Shown piece by piece: positions 1 through 10,805 of a stretch of DNA of 64,000 bases; position 1 is the stretch's first letter, and each line of letters starts with the position of its first letter. Source of the stretch: Phialocephala subalpina (Eukaryota > Ascomycota > Leotiomycetes > Helotiales > Mollisiaceae); the NCBI GenBank assembly GCA_900073065.1, contig FJOG01000019.1, positions 482,887-546,886 on the forward strand. The letters run 5' to 3'. The notes under the pieces are model-generated. The model searched no databases, had not been told where the DNA came from, and saw nothing but the letters and a program-made list of their open reading frames with translations. The position numbers and the translations under genes are program-made.

Positions 1-603
1 CTCTGGAGATGTCACGTACCTGAGTCGGTAGTTGGAGATGTTGGAGACGGGATGATCTTGTCCACTTCACCCCGCGAATTCTAGATACTGTACGGCCGTT
101 TACGATGCGTGTCCCTGTATCTCGAAGACCCGTCCTCCTCGTCCGGCCGAAATCGACGTGCAACAGAAACCTTTTGGTGGCATGATTTACTTTACGACCT
201 CCATCACTCGGGCGGTATGGAGATTCTACGGATTATGCTCGGCCGTGGAAGACGTGCAACAAAGTTTCGAAGTTGTCCGGATCCGGTAGTTTCTTAACGC
301 CACCCCACGTTTTCCCCGAGATGGAGAGTCAACGGCCCCTCAGCGCCCATCGAAACTCTCTCCACTGCTATTCGGCCTCTAATTTACTGGTCTGCTGTAT
401 TGAACGGACGGAAATCCGGCGGTTGCAGATGTGCAACATAGAAGTTCATCCTTGACGCCACCCCGCGTTAATTCCGAGATAGAAAGTGTATGGCCGTTCA
501 TCGCCCGTCGAAGAGCTTACCATTATATCTTCTTTGGGTTGAGAAGTGTACATCAGACGGGTGTCCGGCCGAAGTAGATGTGCAACAGGATGGCGAGAAG
601 GGA
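1..603. repeat. Diverged tandem repeat, four degenerate units
   Basis: Four units of about 115-160 bases can be read head to tail, at roughly 66-181, 182-298, 299-456 and 457-603. Most begin with a CACCCCRCG block (near 66, 302 and 460) and all end with a GGCC/GGCG..GAYGTGCAACA block (near 156, 256, 427 and 577). The units are only partly similar, so the array is old. Short ORFs cross it in several frames but none looks like a protein. Sequence from 604 to about 827 is unremarkable. No transposase or terminal repeat is visible. Confidence 0.55.
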
Positions 604-827
604 AGTTTTCGTGCGTACTGTATAGCACTCCATGTGGAAGCTCTCGGCCGAGCATTTTGCTTCAAAACAACTACCCGAGAGACACAACAACTTGATACGG
701 AGAACAGCCATCAGCTCAACGGCCTTTTCTCTACATCTCACATTTCTGCTCTTTCATTCTACATACGGCCAGATCTTGCAGATTTAGTTCGTCTCAAAAT
801 AGTTATCCACGAATGATTCAAGGTCGG

Positions 828-1290
828 GTATTAAATATCAAATATAATTCCCTACGAAAATAATACTTTAGGCTTTTACTTTAAACTATTTAAAAAAAAG
901 AATTATAAAACTTAAAAATATTTATTTTGAATTCAAATAAAATTAATAATAATAATAAAAGCTTTTTAATTATGTAATATAATTAAAATAATTTAAAATA
1001 ATTAAAATAATTAATAATTATAAGTTTTATTATTAATTTTATTATTTAAAAAAATTTATTATAATTTGAATAAATTTTAATTTATTTTGATATATTAATA
1101 TATAAATATATTAAATTTTTATATAAATTTATAAATAATTATTTAATTTTTTTTTAGAAATTTTATTAAAAATATATTTATATAATTATAATAATAAATA
1201 AGAATTTTTTAATTTTTTTTAATTTATTATATAATATAAAATATAAAATCTTAATAATTTCCAATATAAATGATTTGCTTTTTTTTGCAT
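828..1290. other. AT-rich island 1
   Basis: This stretch is almost entirely A and T (long runs of ATTAAT, TTTATT and AAATAT) with sharp edges against normal sequence. It has no coding potential. Such islands in ascomycetes are usually old repeats mutated by RIP or relics of transposons; the source cannot be recognised here. It lies just upstream of the HET gene. Confidence 0.8.
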
Positions 1291-1565
1291 ATACTACCAT
1301 TACCATAGCAAAATTTGTGGCTTTGGAACTCATTGGTCTCCTTGTATAGTTTAGTTTGTGGCTGCATCTTTGGTATTTATAGAGCTGCGCCGATAGGCCC
1401 GCCAAAAACAAAACTGCATTACAACTCATCATGCGAACGCCATCTGAAAAACAGCATCTGGGCCTGCAAACTCAGTACTTCCCCTGATCCCCGACATCCT
1501 CCTCAACACCATCACCTTCATCATTCATCTCTGCTAGTCCGCTACTCGTTCAAAAGACAAAGGAA

Positions 1566-3530
1566 ATGAAAATGGATGTAGCCCGAAACATGTTCAAAAA
1601 GGGTGCAGCCAACAATCCCCTTTACCAACCTCTAGATACCTCTCGCTCCGAAATCAGGCTACTAGAAATTTCACCGTCGCTCGTTCGAAGCTCCACCATT
1701 CGTTGCCGTCTGAAGTCAGTTTCCTTGACGGATGCTCAAGAGTTCATTGCCCTCTCCTACGTCTGGGGCGACGCCTCTCAAACCAAAAACATCTCAGTCA
1801 ACGGCATACCCTTCGCTGCAACAGAAAACCTTGTGGCCGCGCTCACGCACATTCGCTCCGCCGCTCTCCCTGGAAGGAAGTTAAAAGGATTGGGTCGCTT
1901 ACCGTGCTTTTTCTGGATCGATGCGATCTGTATTGATCAGGGAAATATTGCAGAAAGAAACAGTCAAGTTAAAATGATGGACTCAATATATCAAGGTGCA
2001 TATATTGTGCTTTCATGGCTTGGACCAACGACAAAAGTTCTCCATCTTGCAATCAAAGTCATATCGCAGATTAGTGGGGAATTCACTTCGCGGGGCGAGC
2101 ACCATGAAGATATCGAATGGCTACAGAAATACCCACACCTCTTGAACACCGACTCTACAGAGGGTCTTGGTAACTCAGCATGGAATGCGGTACTCGAATT
2201 CTGCGAGATTGAGTACTGGCGTCGAGTCTGGGTTATTCAAGAAATAGTGCTGGCAAAACGGCTGTGGATGATGGTGGGTGGCGACCTCGTGGATTTCCGT
2301 TTGCTTGATTCCTTTTTAGCATTTTTCACGAGGCTCCAGTTCGGGGGGTATTCGAAGCCACATTTCCTTGACGTTTCTTTGTGGAACACCTTTTCAATGC
2401 CTGCCAACATTTGCAATGCAGGCGTTACGACCCACAATTTCTTTCGAAGGAATCCTGAAAGTTCTCAGAGAAATGATTGTCTCTTTGAAGCTCTAGACTG
2501 GACCTCCGATCATAGAGCTACCGACCCAAGAGACAAACTATTCTCACTCATCTCTATTTCCAATTCTCCGCTTGTTCCAGACTATGCTTCTCCAGTTGAA
2601 GCTGTGTATACCAACTTTGGTATTGAATACATAAAAAGCAGAGGGAACCTTAACATTCTCGGTCGGGGAGGCCTGGGGAACGGTATTACACGCCGATACG
2701 ACCGTCCGTCCTGGGTACATGATTGGGAGGGGATGTCTACATATGGGAAAAATCGGTTGTTCCCTCTTGGCCCTTTCAATGCGGATCTTGCCATGGAAAG
2801 TTTTACTAGAGATCAGCCAGTTGTCGGACCAGCGAACGACCTCCATGCGTATGGTATCGCTTGTGATTCTATCTCGGAGGTGGAGCCTCGTATGACTTCC
2901 TTTGGAGACATCTTCCGGTTTTGCTGTAACTACGCGCCCCCCGGAGCCAAAGGACTGTATCGCACTAGCATACCACGATTAAAGGCCATCTTCGAGACAA
3001 TACTCATGGAACTGAATCCTCGAGAAGCAGTCGGTAGCAAATGTGATTCAAATTGGCGAGAGAGCCGTTCGCGAGAAGCCCATGCGCAAACGATGACCAT
3101 GCTCCGTCTTCTTCTAGCCGGCGACGATATGAATGACGCAGCAGTTAAGTTGTTAGGCCTTCCTTTGGACGAATTCCTCAGTTCGTACGCCAAAATATTT
3201 CAACGGGAGTTACCACAGCAATGGACAACATTTGACGACACATATCAGGTCCCCTTCCATTCTGGCGCGATGGTAAAAATAGGGACCGCCACTTTTGACT
3301 ACCGCTTCTTCCACACAGCTGGTGGATATCTAGGACTCGGACCTGTAGAACCCGTTCCCGGAGATCTACTCTGCGTTCTCAACAAATGCCCGTTCCCAGT
3401 TATTCTCCGCAAGGTCAACTCGCACTACGTCCTCGTTGGCCCGTGTTTTGTCCTCGGCCTCATGGATGGAGAGGCCGTCGGATTGATCAAAAATGGCGAG
3501 GCTCAAATCCAAGAATTTGAGATTCACTGA
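1566..3530 (+). CDS. Heterokaryon incompatibility (HET) domain protein
   Basis: Single-exon ORF of 654 residues. The HET domain (PF06985) spans about residues 58-225 and shows all hallmark blocks: FIALSYVWGD near residue 60, FWIDAICIDQ near 116, then a block with QVKMMDSIYQGA and the YWRRVWVIQEI block. The C-terminal part has the usual HET-protein ending, including GDLLCVLNKCPFPVILR and YVLVGPCFVLGLMDGEA, so the gene looks full length. HET proteins act in the cytoplasm in non-self recognition and cell death after hyphal fusion; the partner of this one cannot be told. The start is the first ATG after a pyrimidine-rich leader, with a second in-frame ATG two codons on. The gene sits alone between two AT-rich islands yet has no internal stops. 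Confidence 0.93.
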   Translation: MKMDVARNMFKKGAANNPLYQPLDTSRSEIRLLEISPSLVRSSTIRCRLKSVSLTDAQEFIALSYVWGDASQTKNISVNGIPFAATENLVAALTHIRSAALPGRKLKGLGRLPCFFWIDAICIDQGNIAERNSQVKMMDSIYQGAYIVLSWLGPTTKVLHLAIKVISQISGEFTSRGEHHEDIEWLQKYPHLLNTDSTEGLGNSAWNAVLEFCEIEYWRRVWVIQEIVLAKRLWMMVGGDLVDFRLLDSFLAFFTRLQFGGYSKPHFLDVSLWNTFSMPANICNAGVTTHNFFRRNPESSQRNDCLFEALDWTSDHRATDPRDKLFSLISISNSPLVPDYASPVEAVYTNFGIEYIKSRGNLNILGRGGLGNGITRRYDRPSWVHDWEGMSTYGKNRLFPLGPFNADLAMESFTRDQPVVGPANDLHAYGIACDSISEVEPRMTSFGDIFRFCCNYAPPGAKGLYRTSIPRLKAIFETILMELNPREAVGSKCDSNWRESRSREAHAQTMTMLRLLLAGDDMNDAAVKLLGLPLDEFLSSYAKIFQRELPQQWTTFDDTYQVPFHSGAMVKIGTATFDYRFFHTAGGYLGLGPVEPVPGDLLCVLNKCPFPVILRKVNSHYVLVGPCFVLGLMDGEAVGLIKNGEAQIQEFEIH

Positions 3531-3739
3531 TCGTGGTAGGGAACACAAAGTGTGAATCTACCGGGGAATCCTTGGCTGATTCCATGATTGTGTTATCTGC
3601 GTCTCTGCCTGACTTGTCCTGTGATCGATATGAACAAGTATTTTGAAGAGTACTTTTTAGGAATCACCTTTCAATACTATTAATAAATTGTTAGACTTAA
3701 TCCAATGAGACCAAACGGGGTAAAGCAAGCGTAAAAGCG

Positions 3740-4125
3740 ATTTAGAACTAGGGTTAGAATAAAAGAAAATAAGTATTATAATTTGAAATTTGAAAGAATT
3801 AATTAAAAAATATATATATCTGATAAAATTAAAAAGGTTTTAATTTATATAATATAATTTAAAATTTTTTTTAAATAAAATATTAATTTAATAATTATTT
3901 TCTTATAAATAAAATTAATATATATATAAAAAAAAATTAAATTAAAATTAAATATAATATAAAATTAAAAAATTAAAAACTTTGATTTTTTTTTAAATAA
4001 TATAATAATTTAAAAAAAATTTATTCAAAATTATTTAATTTATTAAAATATATATTAATAAATTATATTTCGAATTTTTATACTTATAAAAAAATTTATT
4101 AATAAATATTTAAAATATAAAAAAA
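3740..4125. other. AT-rich island 2
   Basis: Nearly pure A/T sequence resembling island 1 in texture, non-coding, with abrupt boundaries. Together with island 1 it brackets the HET gene. Sequence from 3531 to 3740 is its normal-composition 3' flank. Confidence 0.8.
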
Positions 4126-4750
4126 GTTATTTCCCTTGAAAATTTACCAAAGCCGAAGTATACCCGATAACAAGAAACTATTTCTTGGTTAGTAAAGGAA
4201 GTTGAAAATAAGAGGAAATTTTGATGATATTCTATTATCCCTCCCTTACTTTCCCTCAACAACCCCACCACCACGTGCAAAAGCACATGCAGGCCCTCCA
4301 CCAATCGTTATGGCTCGGTATTCGTGCTGGCGCTGTGCTGGACAATCATGAATTCTATTGGTCTCGTTCTTGAAGTATGGCTCTTTAAAGCGCCTGTTGT
4401 GTAACCAGGTAAATGTACTATAGGACAAACCTATCAACACTTGTCACGTCTGCATGCGACCTCTGATTCCCAAGGTCAAATCAGATTTTGGCGCCTGATC
4501 TGATTATGAGTTGTTTGTTTCAACCTTGTCGTCAACAATGAACTGACTAGGGGTCTTTGCACACTCAGATGGAATTGAGCAGCAGCCTAACACGCCTGGG
4601 AATCTTGATACTTCAACGACCCTACTACTCCTTCGCTTTGCATAGCCGAAGAAACTTTAATGACCTGGGTAATGTCAATAAGATAAGAAGGGATCCACTG
4701 GGTATCCTCATGTAGCAGGTTCCTCCGCTCCCTCAAATTCTTCGCCACAG
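4126..4750. other. Intergenic, promoter side of the next gene
   Basis: Normal base composition. Short ORFs on the minus strand look like chance. It probably contains the promoter of the gene starting at 4751; no clear TATA box or other site stands out. Confidence 0.4.
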
Positions 4751-6007
4751 ATGTCTCGAAAACGGCATGTTAAGAATCTGCAAAGATCAGATGTGAAGCC
4801 CGAAAAGATACCCATCAAAATTGGAACGATTGATAATCTCGAATCAGGCGCCGATTTTCAGATCCAAATTGAACGTTGCAAGTTTCTCGCATCATACAAC
4901 TGGACGAAGGCCAAGGAGCCCACTGTTTTCATCCCCGGTATTCAGCTCCCTGCGTATTTCAACCTATACAGTCGATACTGACGAATGATCAGGCGCTCCA
5001 GCACTCTGGACAACCCCTACACTACCCATTACTATCCCCAAAGATGACGGCAAAGCCCGCATAGATCAAAATTCCGATCGAGTCGTAGCTCCCTCCTTCG
5101 TACCCTTCTTCGCCGCGATGCTCACGATGCAACCCTCCTACTCCCTCCTTCCAATAGCCCTAGTCACCGATCGAAATAGCCTCCGCAAATTATTTGATTT
5201 CGCCTCCGGACGCCGGAGAGAGGATTGGCGCATCGAAGTAGAGCTCGTCAGAGACACTCTGTTTTTGACTCGTTGGGAGAAGAATTGGGTCCGGACCATC
5301 ACAGGGTCTTTCCACTCGGGGTATGGGCATGAATTTGAAAATGCCTTCCTCGAATTTGAGGAAGGGTTGGAAGATAGTAGCGCGCATCATCGGATTGTGG
5401 AGTATGAGATTGGCGGCATGAAGTGGGTGGTAAGGTTTGAGGCTGACGGGTATGTGAGGACGATCCTGGAAACGAAGAGCCTCTTCCAGATGGAGTCTCT
5501 CAGCCATTGTCAGAAATATCTGCTACCATGGAGGCGTTATCATTAGAATCCACCTCTACGCCTAGGATTTTGGAAGGAGTGGCCGTCGTTCGAAGGGAAC
5601 ACCTAGTCCCCCCTGCATCAATCATTGAAGTGAAATGCACAGGAACTGAAAAGGGTAGCCAATTGGGGAACAAGGTGGCTCAGTGCTGGTTCTCGCAAAC
5701 GAGACACGTCTTTATTGGGCACCATAAGGATAGATTTGTGAAGAGAGTAACTAGAGCTGAAATTTCGAGCGGATTAGACGATTGGGAGAAGAATCATCAA
5801 GATAAGCTGAGGAAGTTGATGACCCTGATCAAGGAAGTCAGAGAGGTTGCGAGGCAGGTGGATAATGGGAAGTGCTGTCTCGTTTGTCACCACAAGGAGA
5901 AGCCCCGAGTGTTGCGAGTTTTCAAATCTGATGATAAGGGGCTGGTGCTTTCAGAGGAAGTGAAAGAGAGATATTGGCCAAGTGGTGTCAATGATTCTAT
6001 TGTGTAA
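4751..6007 (+). CDS. Conserved fungal protein of the family often labelled geranylgeranyl pyrophosphate synthetase; frameshifted
   Basis: Exon 1 is 4751-4937. A 55-nt intron (4938-4992, GTATTC..CTGAC..CAG) follows. Exon 2 opens with a split glycine codon and restores the family-like reading FIPGAPALWTTP. Recognisable blocks are KFLASYNW (exon 1), TDRNSLRKLFDFASGRR, ELVRDTLFLTRWE, HHRIVEYEIGG and RFEADGY. The reading frame changes at about 5454-5456, just after RFEADGY. The next frame continues at once as EDDPGNEE and later REHLVPPASIIEVK, ending at 6007. The protein would have about 400 residues. The family lacks prenyltransferase DDXXD motifs, and its common name is thought to be a misannotation, so no enzyme function is claimed. 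The frame change may be a real mutation or a one-base sequencing error. No intron from the GTATGT at 5450 gives the right phase until 5565, which would delete conserved-looking sequence. Confidence 0.75.
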
Positions 6008-6802
6008 GCTCTGGAAAGAGCACCAAGTATATGTTTTGAGAGAGTCACAGTCGTCATGTCCAAGCGAAATATTCTAGAGGACTCCTGGTGAGCCTCATCG
6101 ATAGGCTGTCTGCGTCTGAGCTGGCTCAGGCTAGGATTTCTCCAACTTCTCTTTGGCTGCAGGTTCGTCGTCGACCCAGAGGAAGAAAGAGCACTGCTTG
6201 TTATTGGCGTTCGCACACCTCTAGACTATAAACTCTCTAATTAGATTTTGCTGGATGAGAAGACGGAAGGAGAATCGAATACCCACTGCTCTTGTTGGCC
6301 AACTCTTTGTTGGTGAAGCATCCCGTTGCACAGTCGCTCTTGCAATGCCATCTCCCCTTTTTGTTAGTAAATCTGACCCTTGACCTCAACTGAATCGGAC
6401 TTCAGACTGCAACCTGATCAGGCCAACTTCCAACCCTGTCCTCAACCAATCTAACTACATCAACAGACCTAGGGTGCCAGCAACGATGCAAGAACGGGAC
6501 TAAGAGCCAAGGGAAAGAACAAGTCCTGCCCATACATCATCAATATCCAATTTAGCATCTGTTACAGCTTCCTATCACAGTCCCTCCGCGTCTCCGTCGT
6601 CGCCGGACGCTCTGGGCAAATCACTGGCAAGAGAGCCCCTCGACGCTGGCGACATTGCCCCAAAATCGGATTCATCATTTCATACGACTCGTGAAATTGT
6701 GCTAGATGACTCTCTTTCAATCACCTTCTACTGAAATGCGCGCTTCTAGCGCCTAATATCACAAATAATCGGCGAGAAGACAATCAATCGAGCGACAAAT
6801 TG
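6008..6802. other. Intergenic region
   Basis: I see no convincing gene. The minus-strand ORF around 5887-6216 mostly shadows the end of the preceding gene. The right part is presumably the former promoter of the dead 2EXR gene that follows. Confidence 0.4.
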
Positions 6803-7512
6803 CATCAATTCTAGAGATTGCCCCTTGAGCTACGCCACATTATATGGAGATACACCTGGCCAGTACCTCGAGTGATCGAAGTTGCAATCTGCGAAGATGA
6901 AACGGCTGAAGAATACACAGATGTCGCGTTTTTACGCTTTGCAGACTCATTATCTTCACTCTTGGAAGAGGATTTTAGTTCGAGGATTGTAAAAAAAGAG
7001 CCACTAGAAGGATATCCTCCTCCGGTGGCCTTTCACGTTTGCTGGGAATCGCGGAGCTATACCTTGAGCCAATAACGAATCATGGAGCATAGGAGGGCCA
7101 GGCCAGGCTCGTTCTCCGTTAATCCTCATCGCGATGTACTCTGGTTGAGTCTCGACTTCACTGACGAGGCTGAGCACCTTGGAGACCTAGAGCGTTGCTA
7201 TGGCGAGCAGCTCAATGCCATTGAAACCTTGCTCGTAGAGGAAGCGGAGTGGCATGTGGGCAGGCCGGCTGGTACACTTCCAATTATCTGGGGCCTTTTA
7301 ATGGTCTCAAGTCTATCCTGGTTCTATTCAGTGATAACGATGAGGATATCGACGAGGCTACCGACGAGGACGCCGACGAGGAGAATAACAGCGGGGAAAG
7401 CGGCTAGGACAATAGTGAGGATAATGGTGAGCATAACAATCAAGAACTAGAAATTATGGCTAGAGAGCTTATTGCGCGTGGAATATCCTTTAGGCCAAAG
7501 GCTTTTTCTTAA
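6803..7512 (+). pseudogene. 2EXR domain protein, inactivated
   Basis: The reading RLPLELRHIIWRYTWPVPRV followed by PVAFHVCWESRSYTLSQ, HRDVLWLSLDFTDEAEHLG and, after a frame change, LGPFNGLKSILVLFSDNDED is the signature of the fungal 2EXR family (PF20150), including its acidic tail. The gene is broken at four places. TAG at 6812-6814 lies right before the LPLELRH block, where family members have a short HQF-x-R-type leader. TAA at 7073-7075 is between SYTLSQ and RIMEHRR. A one-base frame change lies near 7280. TAG at about 7405 interrupts the acidic tail. The last frame runs to TAA at 7510-7512. No ATG precedes the conserved start. 2EXR proteins have no established biochemical role. Confidence 0.75.
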
Positions 7513-7759
7513 TATATTTCTCACTCTCATGACTTTCATTCTACTCACTTTCTATACTCGCCAAGAAGTCTTGCATCTCTCTCATTGTGCTGTACCTGAA
7601 GGAAATTGCTGTTGGTGGGTCACAATGTCCAGATTCTACTGACTACAACTTGAAGAGTCTATCACATCTCATCTCATCTCATCTCATGCATATGACCGTC
7701 CAGCACGAATCCATTCTTCAACGTCTACCGAGGAACCTTTGTGGGGAACCTGAATCGGA

Positions 7760-8361
7760 GCATCAGATGGAGGAGGACCGAGAACCGGGGGAGTGGGCCG
7801 TGGGAAGTCTCACGTCCGGGTGCCAAAGTCTCCTGTTTGGAGAGGTACGTATGGAGTGATCTCCTTCCACCGAACGGCCGCTCCCGAATGACGAACGTAA
7901 ACTGCTAGGGAGCGCAGTGACATCTCGTGTCTGCATGTCAAGATCTTTCAAACGAAATTCCAGTTCATCTACAGCATACCATTTTCCAGGATGAATTTAT
8001 GGTCCGGTATTGGATGTCGAATGCGACTACGGCTGCTAAACCATGGGAGTCAGAGTGAGGACGAGTTCAACGAGGACTTGAGGGGCCGGCCCGGATGCAA
8101 AGTCTCCTGTTTGGAGGGGCAGACATGGAGCGATTGGGGCAATCGACGATGAACGGCCGCTCCCGAGCGATGACGAGCATGAATTGCTAGGGACTCGGTG
8201 GAGGGAGGTGCAGTGGTGGCGTGCTTTCACAGGCGAGGAGACCCCGCTGGTTCACGAACTTGTAGCGGAGAGGTATCGGAGGGCAAGGTTGCTTGAAGAC
8301 CGAGGGAGATGCGTAATGCAGGAGCTTCGATTTGCGGACGGCCATTCTGAAGTCCATAGGT
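7760..8361 (+). pseudogene. Decayed coding fragment present as two diverged copies
   Basis: Two related segments lie at about 7821-7921 and 8095-8216. Both carry AAAGTCTCCTGTTTGGAG, then ATGGAG/CGAT, GAACGGCCGCTCCCGA and RYTGCTAGGGA. In the plus frame they read TERPLPNDERKLLG and PLPSDDEHELLG. The second continues with REVQWWRAFTGEETPLVHEL up to a stop at 8359-8361, which looks like the true C-terminus of a degraded gene. The first copy diverges after GSAVTS. No start or complete frame remains. I do not recognise the family. The flanks (7513-7760 and 8362-8599) hold nothing else except a short CATCT repeat near 7667. Confidence 0.45.
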
Positions 8362-8599
8362 AGTTTGCATTCTCCGTCGCTTTAATGTACCAATCTTTCT
8401 ATGACAAAATTGTACAGTATTTTACATCGGACGCCGCCGCTGTGCCTTTGTTTTGTACACCTCTAAGGAGTCTCCAACCCACCAAACCAGTATGCAGCCT
8501 CCCAGAACGCCAATCACGACCCTCCATCACGGATAGTATGCCATCGATGCCTCATTCGTGACCCCTCGGACTCGGATTCCCAAGCCAATCCCTCATCCA

Positions 8600-10171
8600 T
8601 CATCCCTCAGGAGGAGGTGGTCTTTCGCCCTTCTTCCAATTCAACACCATAACCGTCCCCATCTCCCTCCCACCTCCCTCCTCCTCCTCTCCCTCCCTCC
8701 AATAAACCTGTCTCACAACATCCCCCTTCCCCTGCCCCTCCGGATCACTGTTCACCATCATGGAATCCAGCAGCTTATACTGCACCTTAGCCCCATCCTC
8801 TAACTTCTCTCTCGTCGGCGCTAGGCTATGAAGTACGTTGATATCATCTCCCCATGTCTTCTCCATTTCCTCTAGATTAATTTTCTCGATATCCTTCCCT
8901 CCCATCCCTGTGTTTAGAATTCCGGGTTTCTGGCCGGATATATGCCCCTGGGGGTATTGGGAGAGAGAGAACCCGTTCGTGAGCACTGTTTCGTGTGGGA
9001 ATTGCCAACGCTGCAAGAAACAAGAATCGCAGATATCGGAAACGAGATGTAGTTTATGCATTTCCAAATGCTCCAGCCCTTCTTTCCAATGATGCAAGGA
9101 GAGCATTTCGCGACCAGATTCGTAGAAACCTGAGAGGTCGCCGTGGATATCGATTTGATGCAGTCCCGGCAAATGGGTAAGTTTTGTTGAAGAGAAGCGG
9201 TAGATGCAATCCATGACCGTTACATCTCCAGCTGTGGTTCTTGGATGTTCTTTACATTCGTCGTTATGTTCGTGGATGGTTTGTGCGAGGGGTAAAGAGA
9301 GGAAGACGCTAGCGCCGCCGAAGGCCATGAGGCCGTAGTGGTTTACTGCCCACCAGTCTTCGGACAGTGAGCCTAGGTAATGCGGTTTTCTAGGGTCGTA
9401 GCGAGAAAATTCTTTTTGTAGGTCGTGCATAGAAGGGAAGAATGTATCATCGTCAATTAAGGTTATCCATTGTGTCTTTTCGTTTCGTGCTTCGTACATG
9501 AGGGAGACCAGGGAGAAGTAGCGTTGTGGGAAGGTGTCGAGTGGTTGGACGGGGTGGACGATTGTAACGTTCATTCCTTGAGCGTGGAATTCCTTCTCGA
9601 GTTTGGAGATAGCTTCGTCATCTGCTGGAAGTTCTTCGGTTTCGATGACGATTACGTAGAGGCGAGCGCCGGTGTGGGGGAGCCAGCGGGCGAGATGTTT
9701 GACTGTAGATTTGAGGCGGTTCGTGGTTGTTTGGAGGCTGAAGATCATGTTTGACGCATCTGCTGGGCCGGGATTGTTCTGCGGGACTTCGAGGTAGAGA
9801 GGAGGCAGACATTGTTTGATGTTGACGGTGCTCGATTGTGTCATATCCACCGTTGTGAATTCATCGAAGAGGGGTTCGCCGATAAATGTCAAGGATGGTC
9901 TTTGCCCTGTTGTTGAGGGGACCACAATGATGTCGCGAGCAACATATTTGATCGGATAGGAGAATTGGTATGGTTCCAACCAGCCTAGATGTTCTGAGCA
10001 TGGCGACGCTGGGTCCTTTGGTTTTTCTGGTCCTAGATGTATCAATACCTCGATCTTCTCCTCGACTTTTTTGATGTGGCCCCCATCATGAGTTCCGTAC
10101 CGCGCAACGAAGAAGATAGCAAAGAAGACAGTGAGGAAGAGGACGATAAGGAGCGGTCGCCGAGGACCCAT
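8600..10171 (-). CDS. GT31/fringe-like (DUF604-type) glycosyltransferase, type II membrane protein
   Basis: Single exon. I place the start at the ATG at 10171, because MGPRRPLLIVLFLTVFFAIF there gives a classic short cytosolic tail plus signal anchor; an upstream in-frame ATG at 10225 would add 18 residues. About 523 residues. The central part has QWITLIDDDTFFPSM, the DDD metal-binding motif of fringe-like glycosyltransferases, followed by an SEDWWAVNHYGLMAFGGASV block and DVTVMDCIYRF, the usual order in fungal DUF604/GT31 proteins. It should act in the Golgi lumen and transfer a sugar from a nucleotide donor; donor and acceptor cannot be told. The C-terminus is rich in E, G and P and poorly conserved-looking. 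It shares a 634-base intergenic region with the divergent RINGv gene. Confidence 0.85.
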   Translation of the reverse strand: MGPRRPLLIVLFLTVFFAIFFVARYGTHDGGHIKKVEEKIEVLIHLGPEKPKDPASPCSEHLGWLEPYQFSYPIKYVARDIIVVPSTTGQRPSLTFIGEPLFDEFTTVDMTQSSTVNIKQCLPPLYLEVPQNNPGPADASNMIFSLQTTTNRLKSTVKHLARWLPHTGARLYVIVIETEELPADDEAISKLEKEFHAQGMNVTIVHPVQPLDTFPQRYFSLVSLMYEARNEKTQWITLIDDDTFFPSMHDLQKEFSRYDPRKPHYLGSLSEDWWAVNHYGLMAFGGASVFLSLPLAQTIHEHNDECKEHPRTTAGDVTVMDCIYRFSSTKLTHLPGLHQIDIHGDLSGFYESGREMLSLHHWKEGLEHLEMHKLHLVSDICDSCFLQRWQFPHETVLTNGFSLSQYPQGHISGQKPGILNTGMGGKDIEKINLEEMEKTWGDDINVLHSLAPTREKLEDGAKVQYKLLDSMMVNSDPEGQGKGDVVRQVYWREGEEEEGGGREMGTVMVLNWKKGERPPPPEG

Positions 10172-10805
10172 AGTCGACACCCTGGAGTCGCACATTGAGG
10201 CGCACAGGGTGTGCTGGAGGTGCACAGAAGGATCGTTGAAGGAAATTGAGGTTGTACCGCTATCCGCTAGGATGGCTGTCTAGAGTGTAGCTTCAAGTTC
10301 TTGGGTAACCTTTCCCACTTCCTGCCTAGTAGAGGCTTTGGAGCCAGAACTTTGAGATAAACTTGAGCTTGGCAGGATGAACGTAAGGAACCATACGAAG
10401 TAGTTCCCGATTGGATGAGCAGTGAAAAAGGGGGGTTGAATCACGGGATGAGGCTGAGGCTGAGGATGGATCTCCATGACGTCGGGGTGGAGAATTGAAG
10501 CATTTCATGATATCAACAAAAAATATGCGGATGAAGAGAAGTCGTGAATGAAACGACTTAAATAAATGCACGGAATCACCCCTGCCTCCTAGGCATTCAA
10601 GACATCCAAAAACGCCACGAGGCTGAAGGTGTGGCGTTTAGCCTCATCGAATTCGCGATCCCAGACAAGGCCTCGGCTCCGCCAACTTCAAGTCGGACAT
10701 CAACACAACAAAGAAATCCAGCCTCGACACAAACATCACTGCATGATGCGATAACCCAGAATCCTTTTACGAACATAATACACGACTCACCTACCATCCT
10801 CTGCC
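10172..10805. promoter_or_regulatory. Divergent intergenic region between GT31-like and RINGv genes
   Basis: The two start codons face away from each other, so this segment must hold both promoters. Pyrimidine-rich stretches precede the RINGv ATG at 10806. No specific binding site is called. Confidence 0.5.

Noticed and set aside
828..1290. AT-rich islands as mitochondrial insertions
   Set aside because: No mitochondrial gene or intron motif is visible; decayed repeats explain them better.
1178..1432. Minus-strand ORF reaching into AT-rich island 1
   Set aside because: Lys/Ile-only composition from A/T runs; not a protein.
4938..4992. Stop codon at 4979-4981 as a gene-killing mutation
   Set aside because: It lies inside a standard 55-nt intron; the splice restores the family-like sequence.
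7667..7687. CATCT pentamer repeat
   Set aside because: Ordinary microsatellite of about four copies.
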